A stretch of 64,000 bases of DNA from CAJQQY01 sp045106765 (GTDB lineage: Bacteria > Bacteroidota > Bacteroidia > Chitinophagales > Saprospiraceae): the NCBI GenBank assembly GCA_045106765.1, contig JBGCFD010000222.1, forward strand, positions 1-64,000. The letters are read 5' to 3'. The stretch's first letter is position 1; every line of letters starts with the position of its first letter. Of the stretch, positions 53,189 through 62,516 are shown piece by piece. The translations under genes and the position numbers were made by a program. Below the pieces are notes generated by a model that was not told the DNA's origin, searched no databases, and saw only the letters and a program-made list of their open reading frames with translations.

Positions 53189-54361
53189 TTACTTTAAGAT
53201 CTTTTCCAATACCTTCCAATATTCTTCCGTCATATTTTCATGAGCAAATAACGAAATCCCTTTTGCCCCTGCATTCGTTACTATTTTCAACGTCTTTTCC
53301 ATTTCCTCAGGTTTGATGTGTGGTAAAAATAATCCACTATAGATTGGTTTTGTATTATTAGCATTTTTTAATCTGACCAATGCTTTTTGCACCTCCTCTC
53401 CTATCCATTCAATTTCTTTATTGTAAAATCCTTGATACAACATCGGTAAAAATCCATCCAAATCCCAACGATGCCATTGTTGGCGAACACTCTCCCAATT
53501 AGGGAAAACGGCAGCCGTAATTTGTTTGTTATATTTTCGAGCCATGGGTACACAATAGTTGTTCACTACGTTCGAGACTGCATCATATCGAAACTGTCGC
53601 CAAGCTTTATGAGCAGGTGCATCATCACCCAAATCCATTGGATCAATTCCATGTTTTTCCTTAAAAAGATTTCGACAATTTTCAGAATATGGATAATCAT
53701 ATTGAGGATATTCTTTGTCTTGCACGATGTTATATTTTGGTTGTAATGCCTCTGCCAAAATTACGTCAGGCTGTCGCACATAATCCAAATGAATACCATC
53801 TAAATCTTCAATTTTCCCGAGTGCCTCAACATTGCCTGCTACAAATTCTTGGACTTCAGGATGGCAAGGGCAAAGGAATCTATAATAATCAACATAGGCT
53901 GGATGAGTATTCGCAGGATTACCATTTCGATTGACAGAATACCAATCAGGATGTTTTTCTAAAAGTGTTTTATCGTTTAATGGCATCGTCCACATCCAAG
54001 CGTGTACTTCCAAATCGGCAGCATGCGCCAATGGAATTATTTTTTCTAACCATCTTTCTTTTACTGGCAAAATAGGATGATCGAAAAGGGTATCTCTACT
54101 CGAATAAACTTGAGGAACAATGGCATCAATACCTACTTTTTTTAATCGGTCAAATGTTTTTTTCCAATCATCATTTTTCCATTTTAAGTCTGGACGAACC
54201 CAAACCCAATTGTCAGGAAGAGAATTTGTAGGAGTATTTATAGTTGTTTTATTTTTTGGAGAAGGTTTTTCATTTGATGAATTACAAACTATCCAAGTAC
54301 TACTTGTCGCTAACCCAAAACTTCCTGCTGCGATGGTTTTAATAAATTTTCGTTTTTTCAT
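53189..54361 (-). CDS. Family 10-like glycosyl hydrolase (GHL10) exported protein
   Basis: 390 aa from the ATG at 54361, which gives an RKFIKTIAAGSFGLATSS signal. The longer frame up to 54415 runs into a palindromic repeat. The TIM-barrel domain of the GHL10/DUF187 type has WVWVRPDLKWKNDDWKKTFDRLKKVGIDAIVPQVYS, LEVHAWMWTMPLND, DGIHLDYVRQPDVILAEA with a possible catalytic Asp, FPNWESVRQQWHRWDLDGFLPMLYQGFY and YSGLFLPHIKPEEM. The substrate is unknown. It lies downstream of the FucP-like permease gene on the same strand, after a palindrome that may end transcription. Confidence 0.85.
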   Translation of the reverse strand: MKKRKFIKTIAAGSFGLATSSTWIVCNSSNEKPSPKNKTTINTPTNSLPDNWVWVRPDLKWKNDDWKKTFDRLKKVGIDAIVPQVYSSRDTLFDHPILPVKERWLEKIIPLAHAADLEVHAWMWTMPLNDKTLLEKHPDWYSVNRNGNPANTHPAYVDYYRFLCPCHPEVQEFVAGNVEALGKIEDLDGIHLDYVRQPDVILAEALQPKYNIVQDKEYPQYDYPYSENCRNLFKEKHGIDPMDLGDDAPAHKAWRQFRYDAVSNVVNNYCVPMARKYNKQITAAVFPNWESVRQQWHRWDLDGFLPMLYQGFYNKEIEWIGEEVQKALVRLKNANNTKPIYSGLFLPHIKPEEMEKTLKIVTNAGAKGISLFAHENMTEEYWKVLEKILK

Positions 54362-54393
54362 TTTGTCTTGAATTCTTTGTGTGATAGTTACTG

Positions 54394-54490
54394 TTTTTTT
54401 ACCATATAGGCACATAGAAGATATAGTTCTTACAGCTAATATTCTAAATAAAAAATCCTATGTTATCTATGTGCCTATATGGTAAAAAAA
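54394..54490. repeat. Large palindromic element (CCATATAGGCACATAG type)
   Basis: Arms TTTTTTTACCATATAGGCAC-ATAGA (54394-54415) and TCTAT-GTGCCTATATGGTAAAAAAA (54466-54490) are perfect complements, and the pairing continues inward imperfectly through GATATAG/CTATGTTAT. It lies between the permease gene end and the GHL10 gene start on the minus strand. A half copy is at 40062-40094. It could terminate the permease message, but recurrence suggests a REP-like family. Confidence 0.75.
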
Positions 54491-54510
54491 TGTACCTAAC
54501 TTAAAATTAT

Positions 54511-55737
54511 TTAAGCCTCCACTTTCCCTATTTTATAACCACTTACAGCATAAAATAAGATATAAGCATAACAAATTACCGCTACCGCATAACTTGATTG
54601 CAAACCAATTTTATCCGCCAAATATCCATGTAGCAAAGGAACAAACGCACCTCCAACAATTGCCATGACTAATATTCCAGAACCTTTACTAGTGAATTTT
54701 CCTAAACCATCAATAGCTAAAGTGAATATATTACTCCACATAATCGAATTACAAAATCCAACTAAAATAATCGCCCAACCTGCTATCCAACCTGACATGG
54801 TAACTCCTGTAATCAAAAATAAAATTGCTGCTATTGACATAATTGCCAATAAAACTTGCGACTTCATTTTTTGTAAAACAGCCGCTCCAACAAATCTTCC
54901 GACCATCAATCCGCCCCAATAAAATGATAAATATTTACTAGCTGATTCGCTATCTAAACCAGCAATACTTTCTTCCCCAAGAAAACTTACCATAAAACTT
55001 GCAATCGTTACTTCCGCTCCGACATACATAAATATGGCTCCTGCTCCCAATAACAAATATGGAAAATCGAAAATTGAATTTTTACCTTTGACAGCTATTT
55101 TATTACTTTCTTTGACTGAATCTAAATCACCCAAATTCGGTAATTTGATAAATGCAAAAACAGTTGCCAATAAAAATAAAGCAATCGCCAATCCAACATA
55201 AGGCATTTGAACTGCTTCAGCTTGTTGCTCTTTTGGTAAGCCTTCCAGCCCACTCAAGATAAGCGCTCCACCAAACATAGGTGCTAAAACTTTTGCCACA
55301 GAATTAACTCCTTGCGCCAAATTCAATCGACTCGCAGCTGTCTCAGGTGAACCTAAAACGGCAACATAAGGATTTGCCGCTACTTGCAACATCGTCACAC
55401 CCGTAGCTAAAACAAATAAGGCTCCTAAGAAAAGAGGATAGTAAACAACCACCGAGGCTGGATAAAATAACAATGCTCCTACGCCCATTAAGGCTAGTCC
55501 AATCACGATCCCAGTTTTATATCCATATTTATCTAAAATCACCGAAGCTGGATAGCCCATAATAAAAAATGCCCCAAAAAAACAAAATTGAACTAGTGCA
55601 GCTTCAGTATATCCAAAATCAAAAAGTTCTTTTACAAATGGTACTAAAATGTCATTAAGTGCAGTCAGAAATGCCCACATAAAAAAGAGAGAAACGAGAA
55701 AGAAAAAAGCAGTTTGGTAATTCGTCTTATTAGTCAT
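54511..55737 (-). CDS. FucP-like sugar:H+ symporter (MFS, FHS family)
   Basis: A 408-aa inner-membrane transporter with 12 helices. N-terminal FFLVSLFFMWAFLTALNDILVPFVKELFDFGYTEA is the FucP-type opening with the Asn-Asp pair. Also FFGAFFIMGYPASVILDKYGYKTGI, LQVAANPYVAVLGSPETAASRLNLAQGVNS and ILVGFCNSIMWSNIFTLAIDGLGKFTSKGSGI. Substrates of the family include fucose, GlcNAc, glucose and mannose. It stands 32 bp after the large FG-GAP gene in the minus-strand series under the LacI gene. Confidence 0.92.
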   Translation of the reverse strand: MTNKTNYQTAFFFLVSLFFMWAFLTALNDILVPFVKELFDFGYTEAALVQFCFFGAFFIMGYPASVILDKYGYKTGIVIGLALMGVGALLFYPASVVVYYPLFLGALFVLATGVTMLQVAANPYVAVLGSPETAASRLNLAQGVNSVAKVLAPMFGGALILSGLEGLPKEQQAEAVQMPYVGLAIALFLLATVFAFIKLPNLGDLDSVKESNKIAVKGKNSIFDFPYLLLGAGAIFMYVGAEVTIASFMVSFLGEESIAGLDSESASKYLSFYWGGLMVGRFVGAAVLQKMKSQVLLAIMSIAAILFLITGVTMSGWIAGWAIILVGFCNSIMWSNIFTLAIDGLGKFTSKGSGILVMAIVGGAFVPLLHGYLADKIGLQSSYAVAVICYAYILFYAVSGYKIGKVEA

Positions 55738-55769
55738 GTTTTGTTTTTTGATTTCAATTATCTATTTGT

Positions 55770-58700
55770 CTATTGCTTTACTTTTGAAATTTTATAAATT
55801 TTAAGATTCGAGTCATTACACCCAAATAAAATATATTCTCCATTTGAAATTTTTATAGATTGAATTGTTTTTACATCGTAAGGGACATTGATTCCGCTTT
55901 CTGAATTTGCCATCGGCAACCAATTTCCTTGCCCATCACCTTTTAAGATTAATCCATTTCCAGCATCATTTCGAGTCGTTTCAATTTCAGATGTAAATAG
56001 ATTACCGGCAAGCAAAACATCTTTATTCCCATCGCCATCAAAATCTTTGATGATAAAATCATTGATACTTGAAATCTGCGCTTCATTTGGTAAAGCATTC
56101 ATTTCAAAATTTCCATTTCCTTTGTTTTCAAGATAGATACTTGCGAATGTTTCAGCGGAATAATGCAATGCTCTACCTAGTTTATCTTCGCCATAAACTG
56201 TATTTATATCAGAGGAAGCAAAAATATTATAGGTGGGAAATTTCTCTCCAACTAGCGGAACTTGCTCGCTAGAACATGAGCGTCCTCGCAAGGGAAATTG
56301 CTCACCAAAATTATAATAACTCAACACAATATCCTTTGAACCATTTTCATCAAAATCATCATAATGCACTTCAAAAGGTTCAGTTGAGGAGGCCTTGTAT
56401 TTATAATTTAAACCCAAATTTCCAATGAGGTAATCATCATCTCCATCGTTATCAATATCTGATTTTTCAATGCTATACCACCAACCAGTTGAGTTTGTAA
56501 TTGTATTGTTTTTTTCAAAAAAACCATTTTTATTTTCAAAAAAACTAATCGGCATCCACTCTCCCACTACGATAAAATCAAGGTCATTATCACCATCGAA
56601 ATCTGTCCAAACTGCATCTGTCACCATTCCTAATTGAATCAAATCAGATGCATTAGTTTTAGTGATGTCTTTTAATATTCCATCTTCATTTTTAAGTAAT
56701 CTTGAAACCGTCGGCGATGGGTAAGACCAAGGTAAATGTCTTCCCCCAACTAGTAAATCTAAATCGCCATCTTGATCAAAATCTGCTGCATGAACACTTC
56801 CACCACTTTCTCGGAATTTTGCTATTTTAGTTTGGTCCTTTTTAAAATTTCCATTTTCATTGAGGTAAATTCGATCTTGATACATCTTATTTTGAGGTGC
56901 ATAAAAATTGCCACCACTCACTACATATAAATCTAAGTCTCCGTCATTTTCCAAATCAAATAACAATGCATTTACATCTTCAAAATCCACATCATTTTTA
57001 AAATCATTCGACATGGGAATCGCTTCAAATTCACCATTCTTTTTTTGGATAAAAAATTGCCCAACTTGTCCTTTTGCCCCTCCAATAAATACATCTTCCA
57101 AACCATCTCCATTAATATCTCCCTTGGTCAAGGCTGGACCAAATTGAGACATTTTATGTGGAAGTAAAACTTGTTTTTTATAATCATCAAAATCATTTTC
57201 TCGATGTCTAAAACTAGAAAGATTAGAATCATCGACACTTTGTAACAATTTATTTACATTTTTTGAAATAGGTTTTTTATTCAAAATAACTTCTTGATTG
57301 ATCTCTATTTTTAAAAATGAATTAGCAGGAATATTTTTCTTTTCAATTTGATTTCCATTGGGTAGAGTGATAATAATTTCATCTACTTTTTTCGATTTTC
57401 CAATGCCAAAATGAGCAATGTTTTCGCTAGTAGAATACATTCCTCTCACATTAGTTAGTTCAATAAATTGAGTTTTTACGTCATCAAACTTTATTGATAT
57501 TTTAGTTCCAAATAAGTTGGTATTTGACTCATTATCAATCAGTTGTATTCTTAAATGATTATTTTTATTTAACCTATCTGAGTTGTTTTCATAAATAAAT
57601 GCAGGTGCATTTATATTATTAATTATCAAATCCAAGTCGCCGTCATTATCCAAATCGGCATAGCTTGAACCATTCGAAAAAGTCTCCTGATCTAACCCCC
57701 ACGCTTCAATTTTTTTAGAAAAAGTAAGGTCACCATTATTTTGAAAAACATAATTTTTAAGCGGAACACTTGGCAATAAATCCAATGCTTCTTCCAAATC
57801 TAAAATATCAAAAATTCCAACTTCACCGGCATTCGGATTTTTTTCAATAAATTCATTAATAACTTCTCGTACATATTCTGGAAAAGTTTTTGAGGCATCA
57901 GAATTTCGAATATCTCTCAATAATCCATTGGTTACAAATACATCTTTCCACCCATCATTGTCTAAATCTGCGATTAAATTTGACCAGCTCCAATCGGTAC
58001 TTGACACACCTGAAAGTTGAGAAATTTCACTAAAATTTTCACCTTGATTATTCAGTTGCATGGCATTAAACATGTACTGATAATGTCCTCCATTTTCGAC
58101 TACATTCCAAAATGATTTTGGATTCATCCCACTCATATTTGCCTTGATTCTAAAGTTGTCTTCTGCGACCATATCCAAGGTCATTAAGTCTTGCCAGCCA
58201 TCATTATTAATGTCCGCAGCATCCACTCCCATAGAGTAAAAACTAGTATGATTCATTTTACTTTGTAGCACTTCCGAAAATGTTCCATTACCTTTATTTA
58301 GGAATAATCTGTCGGGTGCTTCATAGTCATTTGTCAAATAAATATCGATCCAACCATCTTTATTGACATCACTTGCAACCATACTATTAGCGTATCCAGG
58401 CAATAAAATTCCTGCCTCTTTTGAGACATCAGTAAACGTTGTTTTTTTATTCGAACCATTATTATGAAAAAGTCGAGGCGACCATTTTTCTTGCATCAAA
58501 TTAGTTCCTAAAAGATCAGAATAGTTACCAGGATTTGGTGGTTGATTTAATAAAAAAAGATCTAGCCAACCATCATTATCATAATCCAAAAAACCTGCAT
58601 GGCGAGTTCGTTCAGAATTATCCAAACCATAGATCGCCGCCTGTTCTTCAAAGCGAACACCTTTTTTTCCGTTGCCTAAATCGAAAGTTTCTCCAGTATT

Positions 58701-59138
58701 AATATACAGCAAATTTTTTCTCAATTCAGGTTGGTCATCATATAATTCACGCGTTCCATAAATATCTTCCCAGCCATCATTATTGACATCGGCCACCACG
58801 ACCCCTGAGGACCATCCACCATTATCTTTGATACCTGATTGCTCATTTGTTTGTCGGAATTTAAAATCACCGAGGTTAAAATATATTTCATCACTCACTA
58901 GATTTCCTGCAAAAAATAAATCTGCTAAACCATCTTTGTTGAAGTCTCCAACGCCAACTCCTGCTCCACCATAATAATTACTATAAATTAAAATATTATG
59001 ATCTTTTTCGTCCGTAATGCTATTTTGAAAATAGACATTGGTGCTTTCAGGAGCAAGTAATGTAAAAAGTTTGGAGTTACTTTGAGCAGTAATCCAACTT
59101 GGAGAGGTCAACATTAAAATCCAAAAAAATATTCTCAT
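55770..59138 (-). CDS. Giant FG-GAP/VCBS-repeat protein with ASPIC/UnbV segment
   Basis: A 1122-aa secreted protein (signal ending PSWITAQ) made of integrin-like FG-GAP/VCBS repeats. Each has a D-x-N/D-x-D-G calcium loop, for example GVGVGDFNKDGLADLFFAGN, ADVNNDGWEDIYGTRE, GFLDYDNDGWLDLFLLN and ADLDNDGDLDLIINN. About residues 535-615 carry an ASPIC/UnbV domain (IRIQ-like LRIQLIDNESNTNLFGTKISI; IAHFGIGKSKKVDEI). Such CRTAC1-like proteins are very common next to SusCD loci of Bacteroidota, and a glycan- or matrix-binding propeller is assumed. No catalytic site is evident. Confidence 0.9.
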   Translation of the reverse strand: MRIFFWILMLTSPSWITAQSNSKLFTLLAPESTNVYFQNSITDEKDHNILIYSNYYGGAGVGVGDFNKDGLADLFFAGNLVSDEIYFNLGDFKFRQTNEQSGIKDNGGWSSGVVVADVNNDGWEDIYGTRELYDDQPELRKNLLYINTGETFDLGNGKKGVRFEEQAAIYGLDNSERTRHAGFLDYDNDGWLDLFLLNQPPNPGNYSDLLGTNLMQEKWSPRLFHNNGSNKKTTFTDVSKEAGILLPGYANSMVASDVNKDGWIDIYLTNDYEAPDRLFLNKGNGTFSEVLQSKMNHTSFYSMGVDAADINNDGWQDLMTLDMVAEDNFRIKANMSGMNPKSFWNVVENGGHYQYMFNAMQLNNQGENFSEISQLSGVSSTDWSWSNLIADLDNDGWKDVFVTNGLLRDIRNSDASKTFPEYVREVINEFIEKNPNAGEVGIFDILDLEEALDLLPSVPLKNYVFQNNGDLTFSKKIEAWGLDQETFSNGSSYADLDNDGDLDLIINNINAPAFIYENNSDRLNKNNHLRIQLIDNESNTNLFGTKISIKFDDVKTQFIELTNVRGMYSTSENIAHFGIGKSKKVDEIIITLPNGNQIEKKNIPANSFLKIEINQEVILNKKPISKNVNKLLQSVDDSNLSSFRHRENDFDDYKKQVLLPHKMSQFGPALTKGDINGDGLEDVFIGGAKGQVGQFFIQKKNGEFEAIPMSNDFKNDVDFEDVNALLFDLENDGDLDLYVVSGGNFYAPQNKMYQDRIYLNENGNFKKDQTKIAKFRESGGSVHAADFDQDGDLDLLVGGRHLPWSYPSPTVSRLLKNEDGILKDITKTNASDLIQLGMVTDAVWTDFDGDNDLDFIVVGEWMPISFFENKNGFFEKNNTITNSTGWWYSIEKSDIDNDGDDDYLIGNLGLNYKYKASSTEPFEVHYDDFDENGSKDIVLSYYNFGEQFPLRGRSCSSEQVPLVGEKFPTYNIFASSDINTVYGEDKLGRALHYSAETFASIYLENKGNGNFEMNALPNEAQISSINDFIIKDFDGDGNKDVLLAGNLFTSEIETTRNDAGNGLILKGDGQGNWLPMANSESGINVPYDVKTIQSIKISNGEYILFGCNDSNLKIYKISKVKQ

Positions 59139-59149
59139 CTGTTTGATTT

Positions 59150-61144
59150 CTATTTGAATTGTCCTTTAAAATTAATTGCCTTCGAATGGAATGGGTCAAT
59201 AATTTTGTCTAACAAAACTGCAAATTCTCGTTTAGTAATCCATCTTTTTTTATCAAAATTATTGAGCTCAAAATCACTTGACCATTGTTTTGCGATTTGT
59301 TGGAAAAAAATAGATTGAACTACTTTTATTCGATTTATATTCAATTTTTTATCTAAATCAAAAACGAGTTGAATCGCATTTTCGATGTCTAATTGATCTG
59401 CTTCTATTTGAAAATTAAGATTCGACTCAAAGTCATTTATATTTTCTAACAAGGTATTTACATTTATAAAGGTATCAGGATAAAACCAAGTTTGGTTAGC
59501 CCATTGATATGGAATTCCTTTTCCTCTAAGAATTCCAGTTGCTCCAATTTTTTGAATAGTTTCAAAATGAACATCTTCTGCAGGAACATCAATAAAAGGT
59601 AAAAGATATCCTTTGTACTCCAAGACAAAATCTTGTAAATCTCTGATAATCAATTTGTTAGGTGACAATTTCTTGTTTGCTGCGACAGCGGCAATTAGCC
59701 CTGCAGCTTGCCCAATTTGAATAATTACAGGTTGCAACCTTGAAGATCCATTGACAATATTTGTTACTGAAATTGCTTTGTCAGCAACGACTAAATCATC
59801 CACATTTTTAGGAATTAAACTACCGATTGGAATATTAAAAGAAGGTACTTTTGGAAAATCAATTTCAGGAGCGTCAGGATTTTCAGCATGATGATGATCT
59901 ATCGGATAATCTCCGACAGCAATTCCCGTTCGATATAAATTATAATCATAAGGTTTTAAAATATGATTGACATTCAATTGAACTTCGCCATGAATTCTTC
60001 TTCCCTCTCGATGATATGGATAAAGTGGCAAATGATCTTTGGTTGGAAATTCGTCTGTCGCTAAACCAAGATTTGTAAATCCTAATTCTGTTTGAAGGAA
60101 ATAAATAAATTGTAGCGTTTTTTGTTTAGCATCGTATGCTATCTTTTTTTTACTACTCTGCGTCATCAAATCACTATAAAAATCATTACCAGACTTTGGC
60201 CAATTAATCATAAATTTTCCATTGGGTAATTTTCCATAATCGAGCATTTTATCGCAGGATAAGGTTACGTTTTTGTCATCACATTTTGGATTTTTACAAC
60301 AGCAATAAAATTGTTCGGGAGAATAGTTTTTAGGTTTTGTAAGTATGTTGTTATTTTCTTTTCCAAAATCTTTTAGAATAGCTGCGTAGGTCAAATCTTG
60401 AATAATATTATTCGACTTTTCAGGAGCGATTGCTTCGTCAGTTTTATTTTTAGCATCCATTCCTACATCGAATTCCGCACCGACCAATGCGGCAAAATTT
60501 CCAAGGTCAGAACCATCCACTAAGATTTTTCCAGTATATTTTTTTAGGTCATTTTTTTTACCTGAACTAGTGTGAAGACCTTCTAATTCTCCTTGATTAT
60601 TTTGGATAGTGATGTGCCAATTCCCACTCTCCTTTCCTTTTTGAATATCCAATATTTTCTTTGAATATAACACTTCCAAATTTTCCTCTTTTCTAATCAG
60701 TTGCTCCCAGTATTTTTTTCCAATTTTTGGCTCAAACATCGTGTTACTTACCCACCCTGTAAAAACCGAATCAGCCCCTCCATAATGATCCCAAATTAAT
60801 GTCCGAAATTCTCCCCAAAGCCCTGCGGGCAATTTATGATTTCCATCCGTAGCACTCACTCCTGCAGCAGTTAACATTCCTCCTTCCCAGGCTAAGTTAT
60901 TGATCCACAGCGTTTTAGCTCCACTTCTTGCAGATTGAATGGCGGCACTAGTTGCACCAGTTCCTTCTCCAACAACAATAACATCATAAAATTTGATCGC
61001 TTCTTTTTTCTCACAGGAAGAAAAAAGAAATAGGGAAAAAATAAAAGATAGAATAGGCAAGTTTATATTGAAAAAGCAAAATGTATTGTTATTGTTATAA
61101 CAATACATTTTCGAAATGCTATTAGTTGATTTTTCCACACTCAT
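59150..61144 (-). CDS. FAD-dependent oxidoreductase, exported lipoprotein
   Basis: A 664-aa FAD-dependent oxidoreductase (PF12831-like). Rossmann motif YDVIVVGEGTGATSAAIQSARSGAKTLWI (G-E-G-T-G-A), AGVSATDGNHKLPAGLWGEFR, GKILVDGSDLGNFAALVGAEF and DLVVADKAISVTNIVNGSSRLQPV, then QIGQAAGLIAA. The lipobox is FSSC, then E, preceded by a hydrophobic stretch, so a start at the ATG 61108 may be correct. The C-terminal 150 residues are helical and unassigned. Such proteins accompany SusCD and FG-GAP genes; they may oxidise sugars. It is encoded between lacI and the FG-GAP gene. Confidence 0.88.
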   Translation of the reverse strand: MSVEKSTNSISKMYCYNNNNTFCFFNINLPILSFIFSLFLFSSCEKKEAIKFYDVIVVGEGTGATSAAIQSARSGAKTLWINNLAWEGGMLTAAGVSATDGNHKLPAGLWGEFRTLIWDHYGGADSVFTGWVSNTMFEPKIGKKYWEQLIRKEENLEVLYSKKILDIQKGKESGNWHITIQNNQGELEGLHTSSGKKNDLKKYTGKILVDGSDLGNFAALVGAEFDVGMDAKNKTDEAIAPEKSNNIIQDLTYAAILKDFGKENNNILTKPKNYSPEQFYCCCKNPKCDDKNVTLSCDKMLDYGKLPNGKFMINWPKSGNDFYSDLMTQSSKKKIAYDAKQKTLQFIYFLQTELGFTNLGLATDEFPTKDHLPLYPYHREGRRIHGEVQLNVNHILKPYDYNLYRTGIAVGDYPIDHHHAENPDAPEIDFPKVPSFNIPIGSLIPKNVDDLVVADKAISVTNIVNGSSRLQPVIIQIGQAAGLIAAVAANKKLSPNKLIIRDLQDFVLEYKGYLLPFIDVPAEDVHFETIQKIGATGILRGKGIPYQWANQTWFYPDTFINVNTLLENINDFESNLNFQIEADQLDIENAIQLVFDLDKKLNINRIKVVQSIFFQQIAKQWSSDFELNNFDKKRWITKREFAVLLDKIIDPFHSKAINFKGQFK

Positions 61145-61171
61145 ACCCTACCGAATTTTTCCATAAAGAAA

Positions 61172-62263
61172 TCAAAATACAAGATGTATTTCCTCATTTT
61201 TTTCCTCCAGATAATATTGAACATTTTCTCTCATCACTACATCAAGAGGTAGCAGTTGTAGCTGCTTGATTTCCTTTTTCAAAATCAAATGATTGAACAA
61301 ATTCATGATTCCCATAAATCCTTGCTTCATTGGATTTTGATTAATTAAAAAATGAATTTTATCATCATAAAGATATTTAAGATTATTTTCAATCAAATCA
61401 AAACCGACTAGTTTGATATCAGTTCTACCTAATTTTTTTAGTATAGGAACGATGTGAAATAATTTTGAAGTAGTGACAAATATACCTTGAACATTAGGTG
61501 TTGTTTCTAGTGTTTTTTTTAAGTATTGATGCAATCCTTTTTTGTCAAAAATATCACCATAACTACCTCTAAGAATTTTAATTTTTCGCTTCTTATTTTT
61601 CGCAAAAAAATCTTTAAATCCTTTTTCTTTATCTAATAAATGTTTGGCATTATAAGCCTCCTTTTCCAAATGTAAAATCATAGAAGTTGCTCCCTCCTCA
61701 GTTCCAAAATTCAATAATTTAGCTGCAAGCATTCCGCTTGCGTAAGAATCTTGACCGATAAAAGAAAGGAAGTAGGGATTTTTTCTCTCTAAAAAAGTAT
61801 TGATTTGGATGTATGGCAAATGTTTAGCTTCACATCTTTCTAAAACCTTCTGCCCTTCTTTTAAGTAACTAGGCGAAATGAGTAAACCATGATAATCTTT
61901 TGACAAAATTTCATCAGCACACTCTTTAAAGTGATTCGTATCCGCATCTCTAAAAAGAAAAAAGTCAATTGTTACCCGATAATCTCGCAAGGCTTTTTTT
62001 GCTTTTAAAATTCCAGATTTAGGTTGATTCCAAAAAGGATCTTTTTTAGGATCAGGTATTAAGACTGCAATTTTCCATAATTTTTTAGAAGCCAAAGCAC
62101 TTGCGATTACGTTGGGAACATAATCGAGTTCTTTCATGGCAGCATTTACTTTTTCGCGAGCGATAGGAGAAACATTACCTCTATTATGCAATACTCTATC
62201 TACTGTACCTTTCGATACTCCAGCTTTTTTAGCTATATCTTTTATCCCTATTCGATTATTCAT
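61172..62263 (-). CDS. LacI-family transcriptional regulator
   Basis: A 363-aa regulator. The N-terminal LacI helix-turn-helix reads IGIKDIAKKAGVSKGTVDRVLHNRGNVSPIAREKVNAAMKELDYVPNVIASALAS with its hinge helix. A periplasmic-binding-protein-like sensor follows (IAVLIPDPKKDPFW, YHGLLISPSY, FIGQDSYASGMLAAKLL, IQGIFVTTSKLF-like VQGIFVTTSKLFHIV). It resembles the LacI subgroup with substrate-binding domain 3. A perfect 16-bp palindrome 108 bp upstream (62371-62386) and its near-copy at 45533-45548 are the likely operators. It leads the minus-strand series and is divergent from susC. Confidence 0.92.
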   Translation of the reverse strand: MNNRIGIKDIAKKAGVSKGTVDRVLHNRGNVSPIAREKVNAAMKELDYVPNVIASALASKKLWKIAVLIPDPKKDPFWNQPKSGILKAKKALRDYRVTIDFFLFRDADTNHFKECADEILSKDYHGLLISPSYLKEGQKVLERCEAKHLPYIQINTFLERKNPYFLSFIGQDSYASGMLAAKLLNFGTEEGATSMILHLEKEAYNAKHLLDKEKGFKDFFAKNKKRKIKILRGSYGDIFDKKGLHQYLKKTLETTPNVQGIFVTTSKLFHIVPILKKLGRTDIKLVGFDLIENNLKYLYDDKIHFLINQNPMKQGFMGIMNLFNHLILKKEIKQLQLLPLDVVMRENVQYYLEEKNEEIHLVF

Positions 62264-62370
62264 CTTTCTAAGTAATATTACTGAAAATCACAAATTTGCG
62301 CCTAAAGTTAGAATTATTCACCGCCAAATTAAACACTTTTTCAATAATAAAGAAAAATATAAAAAATTGA

Positions 62371-62386
62371 CTGTGTGCGCACACAG
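62371..62386. promoter_or_regulatory. LacI operator in the lacI-susC divergent region
   Basis: CTGTGTGCGCACACAG is a perfect palindrome with a central CG pair. TTGAC just before it and TAGAATATTTT after it could be promoter elements of susC overlapped by the operator; this part is weak. The site lies 108 bp from the lacI start and 130 bp from susC. Confidence 0.8.
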
Positions 62387-62516
62387 TATTAGAATATTTT
62401 TTTTATTTTTTCTTGAAACTACTCACATGCTAAAAAAATCATAACTGTTTAGTTGATTTTTCCTTAGCGTGATTTTAATTATTCTCAATCATTTTGTTAA
62501 AACAAAACTTTTAATT

